A stretch of 64,000 bases of DNA from Xaviernesmea rhizosphaerae. GTDB taxonomy: Bacteria; Pseudomonadota; Alphaproteobacteria; Rhizobiales; Rhizobiaceae. The notes under the pieces are model-generated. The model was not told the DNA's origin. It worked only from the letters and a program-made list of their open reading frames with translations, and searched no databases. Made by a program: the position numbers and the translations under genes. The stretch lies in NCBI RefSeq assembly GCF_001938945.1, contig NZ_MKIO01000022.1, positions 62,001 to 126,000 on the forward strand, given 5' to 3'. This document shows positions 56,450-64,000 of the stretch, in pieces; the first letter of the stretch is position 1; each line of letters begins with the position of its first letter.

Positions 56450-57003
56450 GCACGGCGCTCGACGACGCGCGGGCTGCGTTGAAGGAACGGCAAGGGCTCG
56501 GCGCACGCTACGATGCGCCGGGCGCGCCGGCCCGCGAACTCGACTGGGCGCGCCGGGGCACGGCCTATTTCGCCCGTATCCTCAACGACCTCCCCGACGA
56601 TGCGCTCGACGAACCGAGTGCGATCATCGGCTTTTCGCGCCGCCGCCTCATTGCCCAGATCGGATATCAGGCGCGGCTCTTCAGCGAAATCGTGGCCTGG
56701 GCCAGAAGCGGGCAAACCGCGCCTTTCCCCAAGGAGGCCGCTGTTTCTCCCGATGATCTCGAGTTCGGCATCACCCAGCCGTCGCGTGCATTGCGCTATC
56801 TGTTCGAACATTCTGCCATCCACCTGAACGTGGAATGGCGCGACATGACCGATGCCGTCTGGGATCAGTCCGTGACAGATATCAAAGGCAAATCGGTCAA
56901 CCTCCGTCAAACGCCGCTGTTGAGAGCAAAATCACTCTGGCAACATGCTCTCGACCTCAAGGCAGGCGGACGGGAGGCGGATCTCCCCATCGAGCTCAGA
57001 TGA
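56446..57003 (+). CDS. DinB-like maleylpyruvate isomerase N-terminal-domain protein
   Basis: The 185-residue protein resembles the MDMPI_N/DinB fold: a helical bundle with LDWARRGTAYFARILND and FSRRRLIAQIGYQARLF near the N-terminus and HLNVEWRDMTDAVWD in the second half, which includes a histidine. Mycothiol-dependent maleylpyruvate isomerases of actinobacteria carry this domain. It overlaps gtdA by four bases. An alphaproteobacterium has no mycothiol, and a glutathione-dependent isomerase is already in the operon, so this may be a glutathione-independent variant or have another task such as acting on a substituted maleylpyruvate. Confidence 0.65.
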   Translation: MSTALDDARAALKERQGLGARYDAPGAPARELDWARRGTAYFARILNDLPDDALDEPSAIIGFSRRRLIAQIGYQARLFSEIVAWARSGQTAPFPKEAAVSPDDLEFGITQPSRALRYLFEHSAIHLNVEWRDMTDAVWDQSVTDIKGKSVNLRQTPLLRAKSLWQHALDLKAGGREADLPIELR

Positions 57004-57023
57004 GTTTGCTCGGCGGCTCGGGT

Positions 57024-57041
57024 GGGAGGATTGTACCTCCC
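57024..57041. terminator. Small stem-loop between convergent operons
   Basis: A 6-bp inverted repeat (GGGAGG / CCTCCC, 57024-57029 and 57036-57041) with a 6-base loop lies in the 114-base gap between the gentisate operon and the convergent folD gene. There is no T run. It may be a weak bidirectional terminator; the evidence is thin. Confidence 0.35.
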
Positions 57042-57117
57042 GGCCCTCCGGCTCCGGAGCGGGTGAAAGTGCAGCAGCCTGAAACCATCTCCTCTTGAAG
57101 GCGATTGTCCCAACAAT

Positions 57118-58011
57118 TCAGTTGAAATGCAGTGTCTGCCTGAGTGACCGCGCCTTCAGCGAGTTCGCCATGAGCATTGCGATGGTCATGGGGCCTACTC
57201 CGCCGGGAACGGGCGTGATGGCGCCGGCTACATCAACAGCGCCTGCATAGTCAACATCGCCGACAAGCCTGGACTGGCCCGAACCGCGTTCGGGTGTATC
57301 GACGCGGTTGATGCCGACATCGATGACCGTTGCTCCCGGCTTCACCCAGTCAGCCTTCACCATCTGAGCGCGCCCTACTGCTACGACAAGAATGTCCGCC
57401 AGTGTGCAAATCGATGGCAGATCCTTCGAGCGCGAATGCGCCATCGTGACCGTGGCATTTGCCGCCAGCAGGAGCTGGCCCATGGGCTTGCCGAAAAGAT
57501 TGGAGCGGCCGATCACGACGGCATGCAGGCCGGAAAGGTCTCTGCCATGGATGCCGCTGACCAGTTCCATCGCCCCTGCAGGCGTGCAAGGCAGTAGGCC
57601 GGTCGTCAGGTCGCCCGTGGCAAGCTTGCCCGCATTGACGACATGCAGACCGTCGACATCCTTGTCCGGGCTAATGGCCTGGATAACGCGGTCGCTATCG
57701 AGCGGCTTTGGAAGTGGCAATTGCACGAGGATGCCATCGATCTCCGGATCCGCGTTGAGGATTTCGATAAGCTGAAGGAGATCGTCTTCGGTGGTGCCGG
57801 CAGGGAGCGTGTGCTGCACGGAATGGAAGCCGCATTGCTTTGCCATCCGCCCCTTGGCGCTGACATAGGCGTGGCTTGCCGGATCGTCGCCGACGATGAC
57901 GACGGCAAGACCCGGCGGACGTTGTCCCGCTGCCGTCAGAATACGGACGTCTTCCGCAACACGCGCCGTGACCTCCGCAGCCACGGCCTTTCCATCAATC
58001 ATGCGCGTCAT
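57118..58011 (-). CDS. folD: FolD, methylene-THF dehydrogenase / methenyl-THF cyclohydrolase
   Basis: The 297-residue protein has the FolD patterns [13 protein letters not shown] (with the catalytic lysine), [10 protein letters not shown] and the NADP-binding [15 protein letters not shown], and ends with [14 protein letters not shown]. It converts 5,10-methylene-THF through methenyl-THF to 10-formyl-THF. It is the last gene of the one-carbon set with purU (5-base gap), metF and the demethylase gene. The chromosome surely has its own folD, so this copy probably serves the demethylation pathway. Confidence 0.93.
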   Translation of the reverse strand: MTRMIDGKAVAAEVTARVAEDVRILTAAGQRPPGLAVVIVGDDPASHAYVSAKGRMAKQCGFHSVQHTLPAGTTEDDLLQLIEILNADPEIDGILVQLPLPKPLDSDRVIQAISPDKDVDGLHVVNAGKLATGDLTTGLLPCTPAGAMELVSGIHGRDLSGLHAVVIGRSNLFGKPMGQLLLAANATVTMAHSRSKDLPSICTLADILVVAVGRAQMVKADWVKPGATVIDVGINRVDTPERGSGQSRLVGDVDYAGAVDVAGAITPVPGGVGPMTIAMLMANSLKARSLRQTLHFN

Positions 58012-58016
58012 TGGCC

Positions 58017-58901
58017 TTAACCCATCCGTTCCGAGGCAAAAGCGCCTGGCCCCGGCGGGAAAACCACGGTCTTGTTCCCGTTGATGAAGGTCCTGTGATG
58101 GATATGGGCATGGATGGCGCGCGCGAGCACCTGGCTCTCCACGTCGCGGCCTAGCGAAATGTAGTCGTCGGGCGATTGGGCATGCGTGACGCGGACAGTA
58201 TCCTGCTCGATGATCGGACCTTCGTCGAGATCGGCCGTGACATAATGTGCGGTGGCGCCAATCAGCTTGACGCCGCGCATATAGGCTTGCTTGTAGGGAT
58301 TTGCGCCCTTGAATGACGGCAGGAAGGAGTGGTGGATGTTGATGATCCTGCCGGACATTTTTGCGCAGAGACGATCGGAGAGGACCTGCATGTAGCGGGC
58401 CAGCACGATGAGTTCGGCACCGCTTCGCTCGACGATTTCCAGCAGCTGCGCCTCCGCCTGAGGCTTGTTTTCCTTCGTCACCGCGATCTGATGGAACGGG
58501 ATGTCATGGTTCACAACCAGCTTCTGATAGTCGAAATGGTTTGAGACCACGCCGACGATGTCGATGGGCAGCGCACCGATCTTCCAGCGGTAGAGGAGAT
58601 CGTTGAGGCAATGGCCGAAGCGGGACACCATCAGCAGAACCTTCATCCGCTCCTGTTCGTCGAATACGTTCCAGCGCATGGCAAACGTTTCGGCCGCCGG
58701 TGCAAAGGCCTGTGCCAGGACGGCGCGATCAGCTCCCTCTTCCGAGAGGAACGAGACGCGCATGAAAAACGTCCCCGTTTCGAGATCGTCGAATTGCGCG
58801 CTATCGACAATGTTGCAGCCATGCTCCGCGAGAAAGCCGGATATGGCGGCAACGATGCCGCGCGTTGACTTGCAAGAGACGGTAAGGACATATTTTTTCA
58901 T
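58017..58901 (-). CDS. purU: PurU, formyltetrahydrofolate deformylase
   Basis: From the ATG at 58901 the protein has 294 residues. An N-terminal ACT domain (residues 1-80, [20 protein letters not shown]) is followed by a formyltransferase-fold domain with [20 protein letters not shown], including the Asn-His pair, and a catalytic aspartate in [11 protein letters not shown]. It hydrolyses 10-formyl-THF to formate and THF. Here it would drain the one-carbon units made by the demethylase and regenerate free THF. A frame extending upstream to 58994 overlaps the metF gene and is not used. Confidence 0.92.
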   Translation of the reverse strand: MKKYVLTVSCKSTRGIVAAISGFLAEHGCNIVDSAQFDDLETGTFFMRVSFLSEEGADRAVLAQAFAPAAETFAMRWNVFDEQERMKVLLMVSRFGHCLNDLLYRWKIGALPIDIVGVVSNHFDYQKLVVNHDIPFHQIAVTKENKPQAEAQLLEIVERSGAELIVLARYMQVLSDRLCAKMSGRIINIHHSFLPSFKGANPYKQAYMRGVKLIGATAHYVTADLDEGPIIEQDTVRVTHAQSPDDYISLGRDVESQVLARAIHAHIHHRTFINGNKTVVFPPGPGAFASERMG

Positions 58902-58959
58902 GGGCGATCTCTTCTGTTCGGTCGTGCAAAACATCCGTGCCGGCAGGGGTTCAGACAAT

Positions 58960-59886
58960 TCAGCCGGTAGGCCTTTTCGGCTGGATGCCTCCATGGCTGT
59001 TCATCCATTCGACGCTCGGGCGAATTCCACCGAGCGGGAAAACGTGAATTTGCTGGATCAGGCTGTCGGGATGCGAGGCTTTATAGGCCGCGATCTCGGT
59101 CAGCATGTCCAGCGGTTCATAGGGCGCAAGCAGCTTGGAAAGATCGAGCGCGCGCTTTTGCAACACACCAAGCGAGGGGCCGATGCCGCACTCGATGGCG
59201 AATTTGATCAGCGTTTGCAGCCGGGCCGGGCCGGCAACACCGAGATGGATGGGCAAATTGATTCCGGCGGCGGCAATGCGTTCGGCCCAGGCGATGACGG
59301 CCTTGGCGTCGAAGGCAAATTGCGTCGTGATCGCCATGTCGGCTCCTGAACGTTCCGCAAATGCCTGCTTGAGGCGGAGCATGTCATCGACGATCCTCGT
59401 GCTGCCATCGCGATCGATATGGCCGGCTCCTTCGGGATGCCCCGCCACATGAAGCCGGGTGAAGCCATATTTGTCGAACAGCCCGCTTTCGAGAAGTTGA
59501 AGCGAGCTGTGGAGGTCGCCGGCAGGTCTTGCGGGGCCTCCTCCAATGATGAGAGCCTGCGTGACGCCGGCTTCGCCGCTGTAGGACCGGAGCCATGTCT
59601 CCAGAGTGGAAAGGTTGGGGATGAGCCGGGCGGGGATATGCGGCATGACGGCAAATCCGTCCTTCGCGAGGCGTGATGCGGTCGCGACCATGTCCGCAAT
59701 CGGCGTCCCATCGATATGGGCGATGTAAACGCGGGTGCCCTCGGGCAGGATAGCCTGGAAGTCGTCGATCTTGGAGGCGGTGCGCGGCATCACCTCGATC
59801 GAATAACCGGCGAGTAGCGCGCGCAGCTCAACCGGTTTCGCCTCGATCGACTCGTTCCGGGACTTGAACAGGTTGAAAAGTGCCAA
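58960..59886 (-). CDS. metF: Methylenetetrahydrofolate reductase-like protein
   Basis: The 308-residue protein has the MTHFR TIM-barrel layout: YIAHIDGTPIADMVATASRL early, an IPARLIPNLS segment, ALIIGGGPARPAGD in the middle, LHVAGHPEGAGH and TTQFAFDAKAVIAW later. These resemble FAD- and folate-binding regions of MetF, though it is a distant variant. In this cluster it would run in the oxidative direction, turning methyl-THF from the demethylase into methylene-THF for FolD. Similar MetF variants accompany THF-dependent O-demethylases in sphingomonads. The gap to purU is 58 bases. Confidence 0.82.
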   Translation of the reverse strand: MALFNLFKSRNESIEAKPVELRALLAGYSIEVMPRTASKIDDFQAILPEGTRVYIAHIDGTPIADMVATASRLAKDGFAVMPHIPARLIPNLSTLETWLRSYSGEAGVTQALIIGGGPARPAGDLHSSLQLLESGLFDKYGFTRLHVAGHPEGAGHIDRDGSTRIVDDMLRLKQAFAERSGADMAITTQFAFDAKAVIAWAERIAAAGINLPIHLGVAGPARLQTLIKFAIECGIGPSLGVLQKRALDLSKLLAPYEPLDMLTEIAAYKASHPDSLIQQIHVFPLGGIRPSVEWMNSHGGIQPKRPTG

Positions 59887-59998
59887 GGATCAATCTCCTG
59901 TACTGAACGCGAAGCGGCAAGACATGGCGGCCTGCTATCCTCCCTCGGACCGCTCGGGAGCGAGGGAGGATGACTGTTGTCCAGATCGGCCGGTGCGG

Positions 59999-61396
59999 TC
60001 AGATGACGGCTCGGAACTTTTCCTGGGCTGCCTTCGAGTAGGGAATGGAAGACACAGTCGCGCGGATCGTTGTCTGCTCATGCCGCTCGACATGGGGCTT
60101 GCGCGAACCGCCATTGACTTCGCCCCAGGTCAGAATGACCTCGGTTCCGATTTCGGCATGGTCTTCATCGATGCCGCAGAGAGAAATCATGTCGCGCTCG
60201 TTGATATTGTATCCGCAATATTGCGACATGCCGATCAGCTTGCCATCCTTGGAGCGGATCTCGTCCGCTTGCGGCCACCCATAGTAGGAGGTCGGCATTT
60301 CGATCGCCTTGTACATCGGGCCATCGCCGAACTGGGAACCGAAGACCTTCATGACGTCTTCCTCGTTCCATTTCAGCGAACGCTTCACGCGACGCGGCTG
60401 CTTGAGCTGCGCTTCAAGGGCCTCGCGGCCGATGAAGTCGTGATCGAACTTGACCAGACGTTCATAACCCAGCGCCCAGGGCGTCCAGTAATAGTCTTCG
60501 ATATTCTCGGAATAGAGGCTTCCGCCGAGCTGCATGTTGGCCTCCCAGCTTTCTTCCGTCAGCCATTCGCGATACGGACGAAGCTCTTCTCCGGTATAGA
60601 TGCCGGGGAGCGGATACGGAATCCACCCATCTTCCAGTGGCGTGCTGTAATAGGTCCGCGTTCCGGCCTGGAGGAGGCCGTGTTTCTGACCGGCCTCGAG
60701 AATGGCATTCCGAACCGTGTCCATTTCGGCGAAAGGTCCGGAAATTTCAGCGCCCGCATGGCCCGCCATTCCGTGGCGCAGCACATGGACCTTGCATCCT
60801 GCAATCGTGACATAGGCCGTGTGGAAGAATTTGATCTCCGGCCAGCCGCCCTCGCACACTTCATCGAGAATGGCGCGGGCATTGGGCCCTTCGAGCTGGA
60901 AGCGAAACTTCGTCCGCTTGCCGTCCGCGGTATAGGGTGTCGTCGGGTCGAATTTGAATTCGACATTGTAGCCACCAGTTTCGCCATTATAGCGAACCCA
61001 GTTGAGGATCGGCATGCCGCTGATCAGTTCGAAACCTTCTTGCTCGCCGTAATAGTTGAGGATGCAGTCGCCGATGTGATGACCGCGCGGCGTGCAGGCG
61101 ATGTATTGCTTCGCACGGTCGGTCGACAGGTTCTCGAAGCTGCAAGGCGACAGGTAGTTGAGCAGTTTCCTGGCGTCCGGGCCCTTCACGTAGAGAACCG
61201 GCATGTGGTGGGACTGGTTGAACAGAACTGCAGCTTCCCGCCAGGCTTTCTGCTCTTCGCGCCAGTTTGTGTATTCGGGCGCGATCAACGTGGCGAACAG
61301 GCTGGTGCGCGACTTGTGATACTGCGAGATCGTATCGTTGTAAAAGTAATCGACCAGGTTGCTCTTGGAATCGATGAGTTGCTGCAGGGTTTTCAT
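59999..61396 (-). CDS. THF-dependent aromatic O-demethylase (LigM/DesA-like GcvT family)
   Basis: From the ATG at 61396 the protein has 465 residues, close to LigM (about 470) and much longer than GcvT (about 370). Recalled similarity is strong in places: PEYTNWREEQKAWREAAVLF, AKQYI, HVLRHGMAGHAG, LEDGWIPYPLPGIYTG, NIEDYY and LTWGEVNGGSRK. LigM and DesA move the methyl group of vanillate, 3-O-methylgallate or syringate to THF; the dicamba demethylase is also of this family. The MetF, PurU and FolD genes downstream fit this chemistry exactly. The substrate is unknown. The adjacent salicylate pathway suggests a 2-methoxybenzoate-type compound. Confidence 0.84.
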   Translation of the reverse strand: MKTLQQLIDSKSNLVDYFYNDTISQYHKSRTSLFATLIAPEYTNWREEQKAWREAAVLFNQSHHMPVLYVKGPDARKLLNYLSPCSFENLSTDRAKQYIACTPRGHHIGDCILNYYGEQEGFELISGMPILNWVRYNGETGGYNVEFKFDPTTPYTADGKRTKFRFQLEGPNARAILDEVCEGGWPEIKFFHTAYVTIAGCKVHVLRHGMAGHAGAEISGPFAEMDTVRNAILEAGQKHGLLQAGTRTYYSTPLEDGWIPYPLPGIYTGEELRPYREWLTEESWEANMQLGGSLYSENIEDYYWTPWALGYERLVKFDHDFIGREALEAQLKQPRRVKRSLKWNEEDVMKVFGSQFGDGPMYKAIEMPTSYYGWPQADEIRSKDGKLIGMSQYCGYNINERDMISLCGIDEDHAEIGTEVILTWGEVNGGSRKPHVERHEQTTIRATVSSIPYSKAAQEKFRAVI

Positions 61397-61531
61397 GAGA
61401 TGCCTTTCTTTCTTGAAAAATGGACACACGCAGGCAGGCCCGGCACACATGTGCCGAAGCGCAGGGTTTCGGGGGGTCCGGCTCAACGCGCCTCAGCTAC
61501 GCAGGCCGGACCCATTCACGCTTGGGAGGCG

Positions 61532-62725
61532 TCAGTTGGCTGCAGCCATCTTGCAATCGGCTGCATAAGGATCTTGTCCCCGCTCGAGAACGAGGCGGGG
61601 GGAACCCATTTCCCACTTCCCGTCTTTTCCGTTCACGACTTCGAGGGCATAGAAATTGTCGAGCGGCATATGGTTCTTGCCGAAAACGAGCCTGCCGCGC
61701 ACCGATTTGAAATCGGCTGCTTCGAGCGCCTGCCGGAGAGCAGCCTTGTTGCTGAAATCACCGTTGAGCTTTTCAGCGGCGGATTTGATCAACTGGATCG
61801 CATCATAGGCTGCGGCGGCATAGTTTGAGGGATCGCGACCGTATTTCTGGCGGAAGTCCGTCACGAAACGCTTGTTCTCAGGGTTGTCGAGGTCCGGATA
61901 CCAGTAGTCTGTCAGCACGGAGCCGAGCGCGCCGACCGTGTTGCTTTTCTGGAGGGTCGGCAGGGCAATCTGGTCAAGGGTGTAGACGGTGTAGAGCTTG
62001 ACCTTGCCCTTGAGCCCGGACTGATCGAACTGCGTCATGAAGGCGGCAGCGCGTCCCGGATAAAATGCGAAGAGCGCGTCTGCCCCGCTTGCGGCGACCT
62101 TGCTGAACTCGGCCGAGAAATCGAGCTGCGGATCATCTCCCCACTTGGTGAAATCCTGTCCGGCGACCTTTCCCTTGAAGGTGGCGAGGAGGCCCTTCAC
62201 CACATCCTGACCGGCAGCGTAGTTGGGGGCCATCGTATATACGGCCTTCACGTCGCGCTTGTTCAGTTCCTCTCCCAATGCCATGGGCATGACATCGTTT
62301 TGCCCGCGCATGGTATAGAAATTCCCGTTGCACAGCTTGCCGGCCATGTCGGACGGTGCAGCATTGGTGCTGATCAGCACAGTGCCGGAATCCAGCGCAC
62401 TTTTGCGCGATGCAAGCAGGACATTCGACCAGATGTAACCGGTCAGAAAATCCACCTTGTCCTGCCGAATGAGCTTTTCGGTCTTCTGACGGCCGACATC
62501 CGGTTTCAGAGCGTCGTCCTCAACGATGAGCGAGATCGGTCGCCCGGCGGCAATGCCACCTGCGTGCTCGATGGACAGCTTCACGGCGTCTTCCACGTCA
62601 CGGCCAATCACGGCAGCGGGGGTGGTCTGTGTTGTGATGAGGCCGATCTTGATCGGCTCTGCCGCCAGCGCGCTGGTCGCCACACTCGTCATCAGGGCCA
62701 GTGCCGCACGAATTACATATTTCAT
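61532..62725 (-). CDS. Liv-type periplasmic binding protein
   Basis: The 397-residue protein has a Sec signal peptide (MKYVIRAALALMTSVATSAL, cleavage near ALAAEP). It has the Peripla_BP_6 fold of branched-chain amino acid and aromatic-acid binding proteins (KIGLITTQTTPAAVIGRD at the start, SLIVEDDALKPD, YAAAAYDAIQLIKSA). With LivF and LivG ATPases upstream and catabolic genes downstream it probably imports the aromatic substrate of the demethylase. It follows a strong palindrome, so it is likely the first gene of the regulated transcript. Confidence 0.86.
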   Translation of the reverse strand: MKYVIRAALALMTSVATSALAAEPIKIGLITTQTTPAAVIGRDVEDAVKLSIEHAGGIAAGRPISLIVEDDALKPDVGRQKTEKLIRQDKVDFLTGYIWSNVLLASRKSALDSGTVLISTNAAPSDMAGKLCNGNFYTMRGQNDVMPMALGEELNKRDVKAVYTMAPNYAAGQDVVKGLLATFKGKVAGQDFTKWGDDPQLDFSAEFSKVAASGADALFAFYPGRAAAFMTQFDQSGLKGKVKLYTVYTLDQIALPTLQKSNTVGALGSVLTDYWYPDLDNPENKRFVTDFRQKYGRDPSNYAAAAYDAIQLIKSAAEKLNGDFSNKAALRQALEAADFKSVRGRLVFGKNHMPLDNFYALEVVNGKDGKWEMGSPRLVLERGQDPYAADCKMAAAN

Positions 62726-62763
62726 GGGTTCCTCCTCCCAAGCGGATCTCCATCCGCGAAATT

Positions 62764-62787
62764 AACATACCGATCAATCGGTATGTT
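62764..62787. promoter_or_regulatory. Perfect 24-bp palindrome, TetR-type operator
   Basis: Positions 62764-62774 (AACATACCGAT) and 62777-62787 (ATCGGTATGTT) form a perfect 11-bp inverted repeat with a 2-bp centre. The ATACCGA/TCGGTAT core is typical of TetR-family operators. It lies 39 bases before the start of the binding-protein gene, in the promoter position. No TetR gene is in the window, so the regulator is presumably encoded to the right. Confidence 0.75.
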
Positions 62788-62858
62788 TTCAACAAAAACT
62801 CATTGACGCTGCTATTATTTTTCCCGTGGCGGCAATTGCCTGCCCCGCAGCAACCGTT

Positions 62859-63563
62859 TCAAACCGTCAGGAATGCCCTGACCGTTTGCTCCTCCCTCAA
62901 GACCCTTTCGGGATCCCCCGTCCAGACCACCCTGCCCTTCTCCACCACGTAAAACCGGTCCACGATGCCCGACAGCCGCTGGATATGTTTGTCGATGACA
63001 ATGATCGATTGGCCCAACCCTCGGAGCGCGGTTATGCACGCCCAGATCTGGTCCCGAACCACCGGGGCAAGGCCTTCCGTTGCCTCGTCAAGGATCAGCA
63101 GCCGCGGGTTTGTCATCAGCGCCCGTCCGATGGCGAGCATCTGCTGCTCCCCGCCCGACAGCAAATTTGCGTAGGACTTGCTGCGTTCGCGGAGCGCTGG
63201 AAAGAGCGAATAGACCCGATCAAGTGTCCAGGGATCGGCATGGTCCTGGCGATTTGCCGCTGCGACCCGCAGATTTTCATGAACCGTGAGATTGGGAAAA
63301 ACCTGCCGCCCCTCCGGCACAAGCCCCAGCCCCTGCCGAGCCACCCTTGCCGCCGGCAAGCCACTGAGAGGCTGGCCCGCAAACTCGATGCGCCCCTCCC
63401 AGGGAGGCAGGAGACCCATGAGGGTGCGGATGGTGGTCGTCTTGCCCATTCCGTTTCTGCCCATCAGGCAGATTGCTTCTCCGGCACCAACCTCGAAACT
63501 CATGTCGAAGAGAATCTGGCTCCGGCCGTAGCCGCTCGCGACATTCCTGACCGTCAGCATCAC
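62859..63563 (-). CDS. livF: LivF-type ABC transporter ATPase
   Basis: The 234-residue ATPase has Walker A GRNGMGKTTT, signature LSGGEQQMLAIGRALM, Walker B LLILDEATEGLAP (Ala in place of the usual Pro) and a C-terminal part typical of LivF, with a Q-loop VPEGRQVFPNLTV. It overlaps the upstream LivG gene by four bases. It powers the aromatic-acid importer with LivG and permeases encoded beyond the right edge. Confidence 0.88.
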   Translation of the reverse strand: MMLTVRNVASGYGRSQILFDMSFEVGAGEAICLMGRNGMGKTTTIRTLMGLLPPWEGRIEFAGQPLSGLPAARVARQGLGLVPEGRQVFPNLTVHENLRVAAANRQDHADPWTLDRVYSLFPALRERSKSYANLLSGGEQQMLAIGRALMTNPRLLILDEATEGLAPVVRDQIWACITALRGLGQSIIVIDKHIQRLSGIVDRFYVVEKGRVVWTGDPERVLREEQTVRAFLTV

Positions 63564-64000
63564 GCCTCCTCACCCAGATAGGCTTCCCGAACCTCTTCGT
63601 TCCGCCTGATCTCTCCTGGAGTTCCAACGGCAACGACCTCACCCCGCACGAGAACCGTGATACGGTCGGCCAGTTCGAACACGGCCTCCATATCGTGTTC
63701 GACCAGAAGAATGGTCCTGCGTCCCCGCAGACTGCCGAGCAGCCGGGTCATCGCCCGGCTTTCCTCTGAACCCAGGCCGGCCATCGGCTCATCCAGGAGA
63801 AGGATCGCGGGGTCTCGCGCCAGCGCGATCGCCAGCTCGAGAAGCCTCTGCTCGCCATGGCTGAGATCGGCAACCCTGCGATGGAGCAGGTTCGGCGCCA
63901 TTCCGGCCCGGGTGATCGCCTCGGATGCCGCGCGCCAAAGGCCGGCATTCCGGTCGTAACGGTTCCAGAAACGGTAGGCGTGACCGCTATTGGCGATCAG
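63560..64000 (-). CDS. livG: LivG-type ABC transporter ATPase, C-terminal part
   Basis: The frame enters from the right edge and ends at 63560. Visible are the signature region LSHGEQRLLELAIALARDP, Walker B ILLLDEPMAGLGSEE, the H-loop VEHDMEAVFELADRI and the short LivG tail (REAYLGEEA). The Walker A end lies outside the window. It is coupled to livF by a 4-base overlap. Confidence 0.87.
   Translation of the reverse strand: MIANSGHAYRFWNRYDRNAGLWRAASEAITRAGMAPNLLHRRVADLSHGEQRLLELAIALARDPAILLLDEPMAGLGSEESRAMTRLLGSLRGRRTILLVEHDMEAVFELADRITVLVRGEVVAVGTPGEIRRNEEVREAYLGEEA

Noticed and set aside
59864..61828. Open frame of 654 codons on the plus strand opposite the O-demethylase gene
   Set aside because: It lies over the well-supported demethylase gene on the other strand and shows no protein-like motif.

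Overview
The window is high-GC and packed with ABC-sugar, inositol and aromatic catabolism genes. Protein similarity recognised from memory (IolC fused to DUF2090, an IbpA/IatA/IatP-like transporter, a DUF1612 'RHE_PE00001' protein) points to a Rhizobiaceae alphaproteobacterium (Rhizobium, Agrobacterium, Sinorhizobium or Shinella type). The density of insertion sequences, gene remnants and defence genes suggests a plasmid, chromid or genomic island. No rRNA, tRNA or CRISPR array was seen.

Region 1 (1-10413, carbohydrate): a partial iolD and iolC (inositol catabolism), then a five-gene minus-strand operon (TIM-barrel isomerase, Gfo/Idh dehydrogenase, periplasmic binding protein, ATPase, permease) resembling the myo-inositol importer. 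It is divergent from a LacI regulator, with a perfect inverted repeat in the gap. Region 2 (10414-13421, graveyard): IS3 OrfA remnant, a 5'-truncated chemoreceptor joined to a truncated AbiEii toxin gene, and a decayed AbiEi antitoxin gene. Region 3 (13422-20080): a second sugar ABC operon with overlapping genes and a TIM-barrel isomerase, divergent from an AraC regulator.

Region 4 (20335-30889, accessory): a cas3 remnant split by a dead IS5-type element, a large HTH-containing tyrosine-recombinase-like protein, an SDR gene split by an apparently intact IS3-family element with a 3-bp target duplication, a secreted alpha/beta hydrolase, two NmrA-like reductases and a LysR regulator.

Region 5 (31027-48446, defence island): Gabija (gajA-gajB), a Mrr-like nuclease/NACHT/beta-repeat NLR-like protein, a short prokaryotic Argonaute with a Mrr-TIR-APAZ partner, an IetAS-type AAA ATPase/subtilase pair, a solitary PD-(D/E)xK nuclease-like protein, a DUF1612 protein and a VapBC toxin-antitoxin pair, followed by an integrase pseudogene. 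The Mrr-TIR short Argonaute and the NACHT protein are the best candidates for little-studied systems.

Region 6 (49281-64000, aromatic catabolism): an IclR regulator and a plus-strand operon that would take salicylate to central metabolism. It encodes a fused salicylyl-CoA 5-hydroxylase/CoA ligase, an esterase-like hydrolase, gentisate dioxygenase, two types of maleylpyruvate isomerase and fumarylpyruvate hydrolase. Facing it is a minus-strand set with a LigM/DesA-like tetrahydrofolate-dependent O-demethylase, MetF, PurU, FolD and a Liv-type ABC importer under a perfect TetR-style palindrome. Together they suggest use of an O-methylated aromatic acid, possibly a 2-methoxybenzoate or another salicylate precursor.
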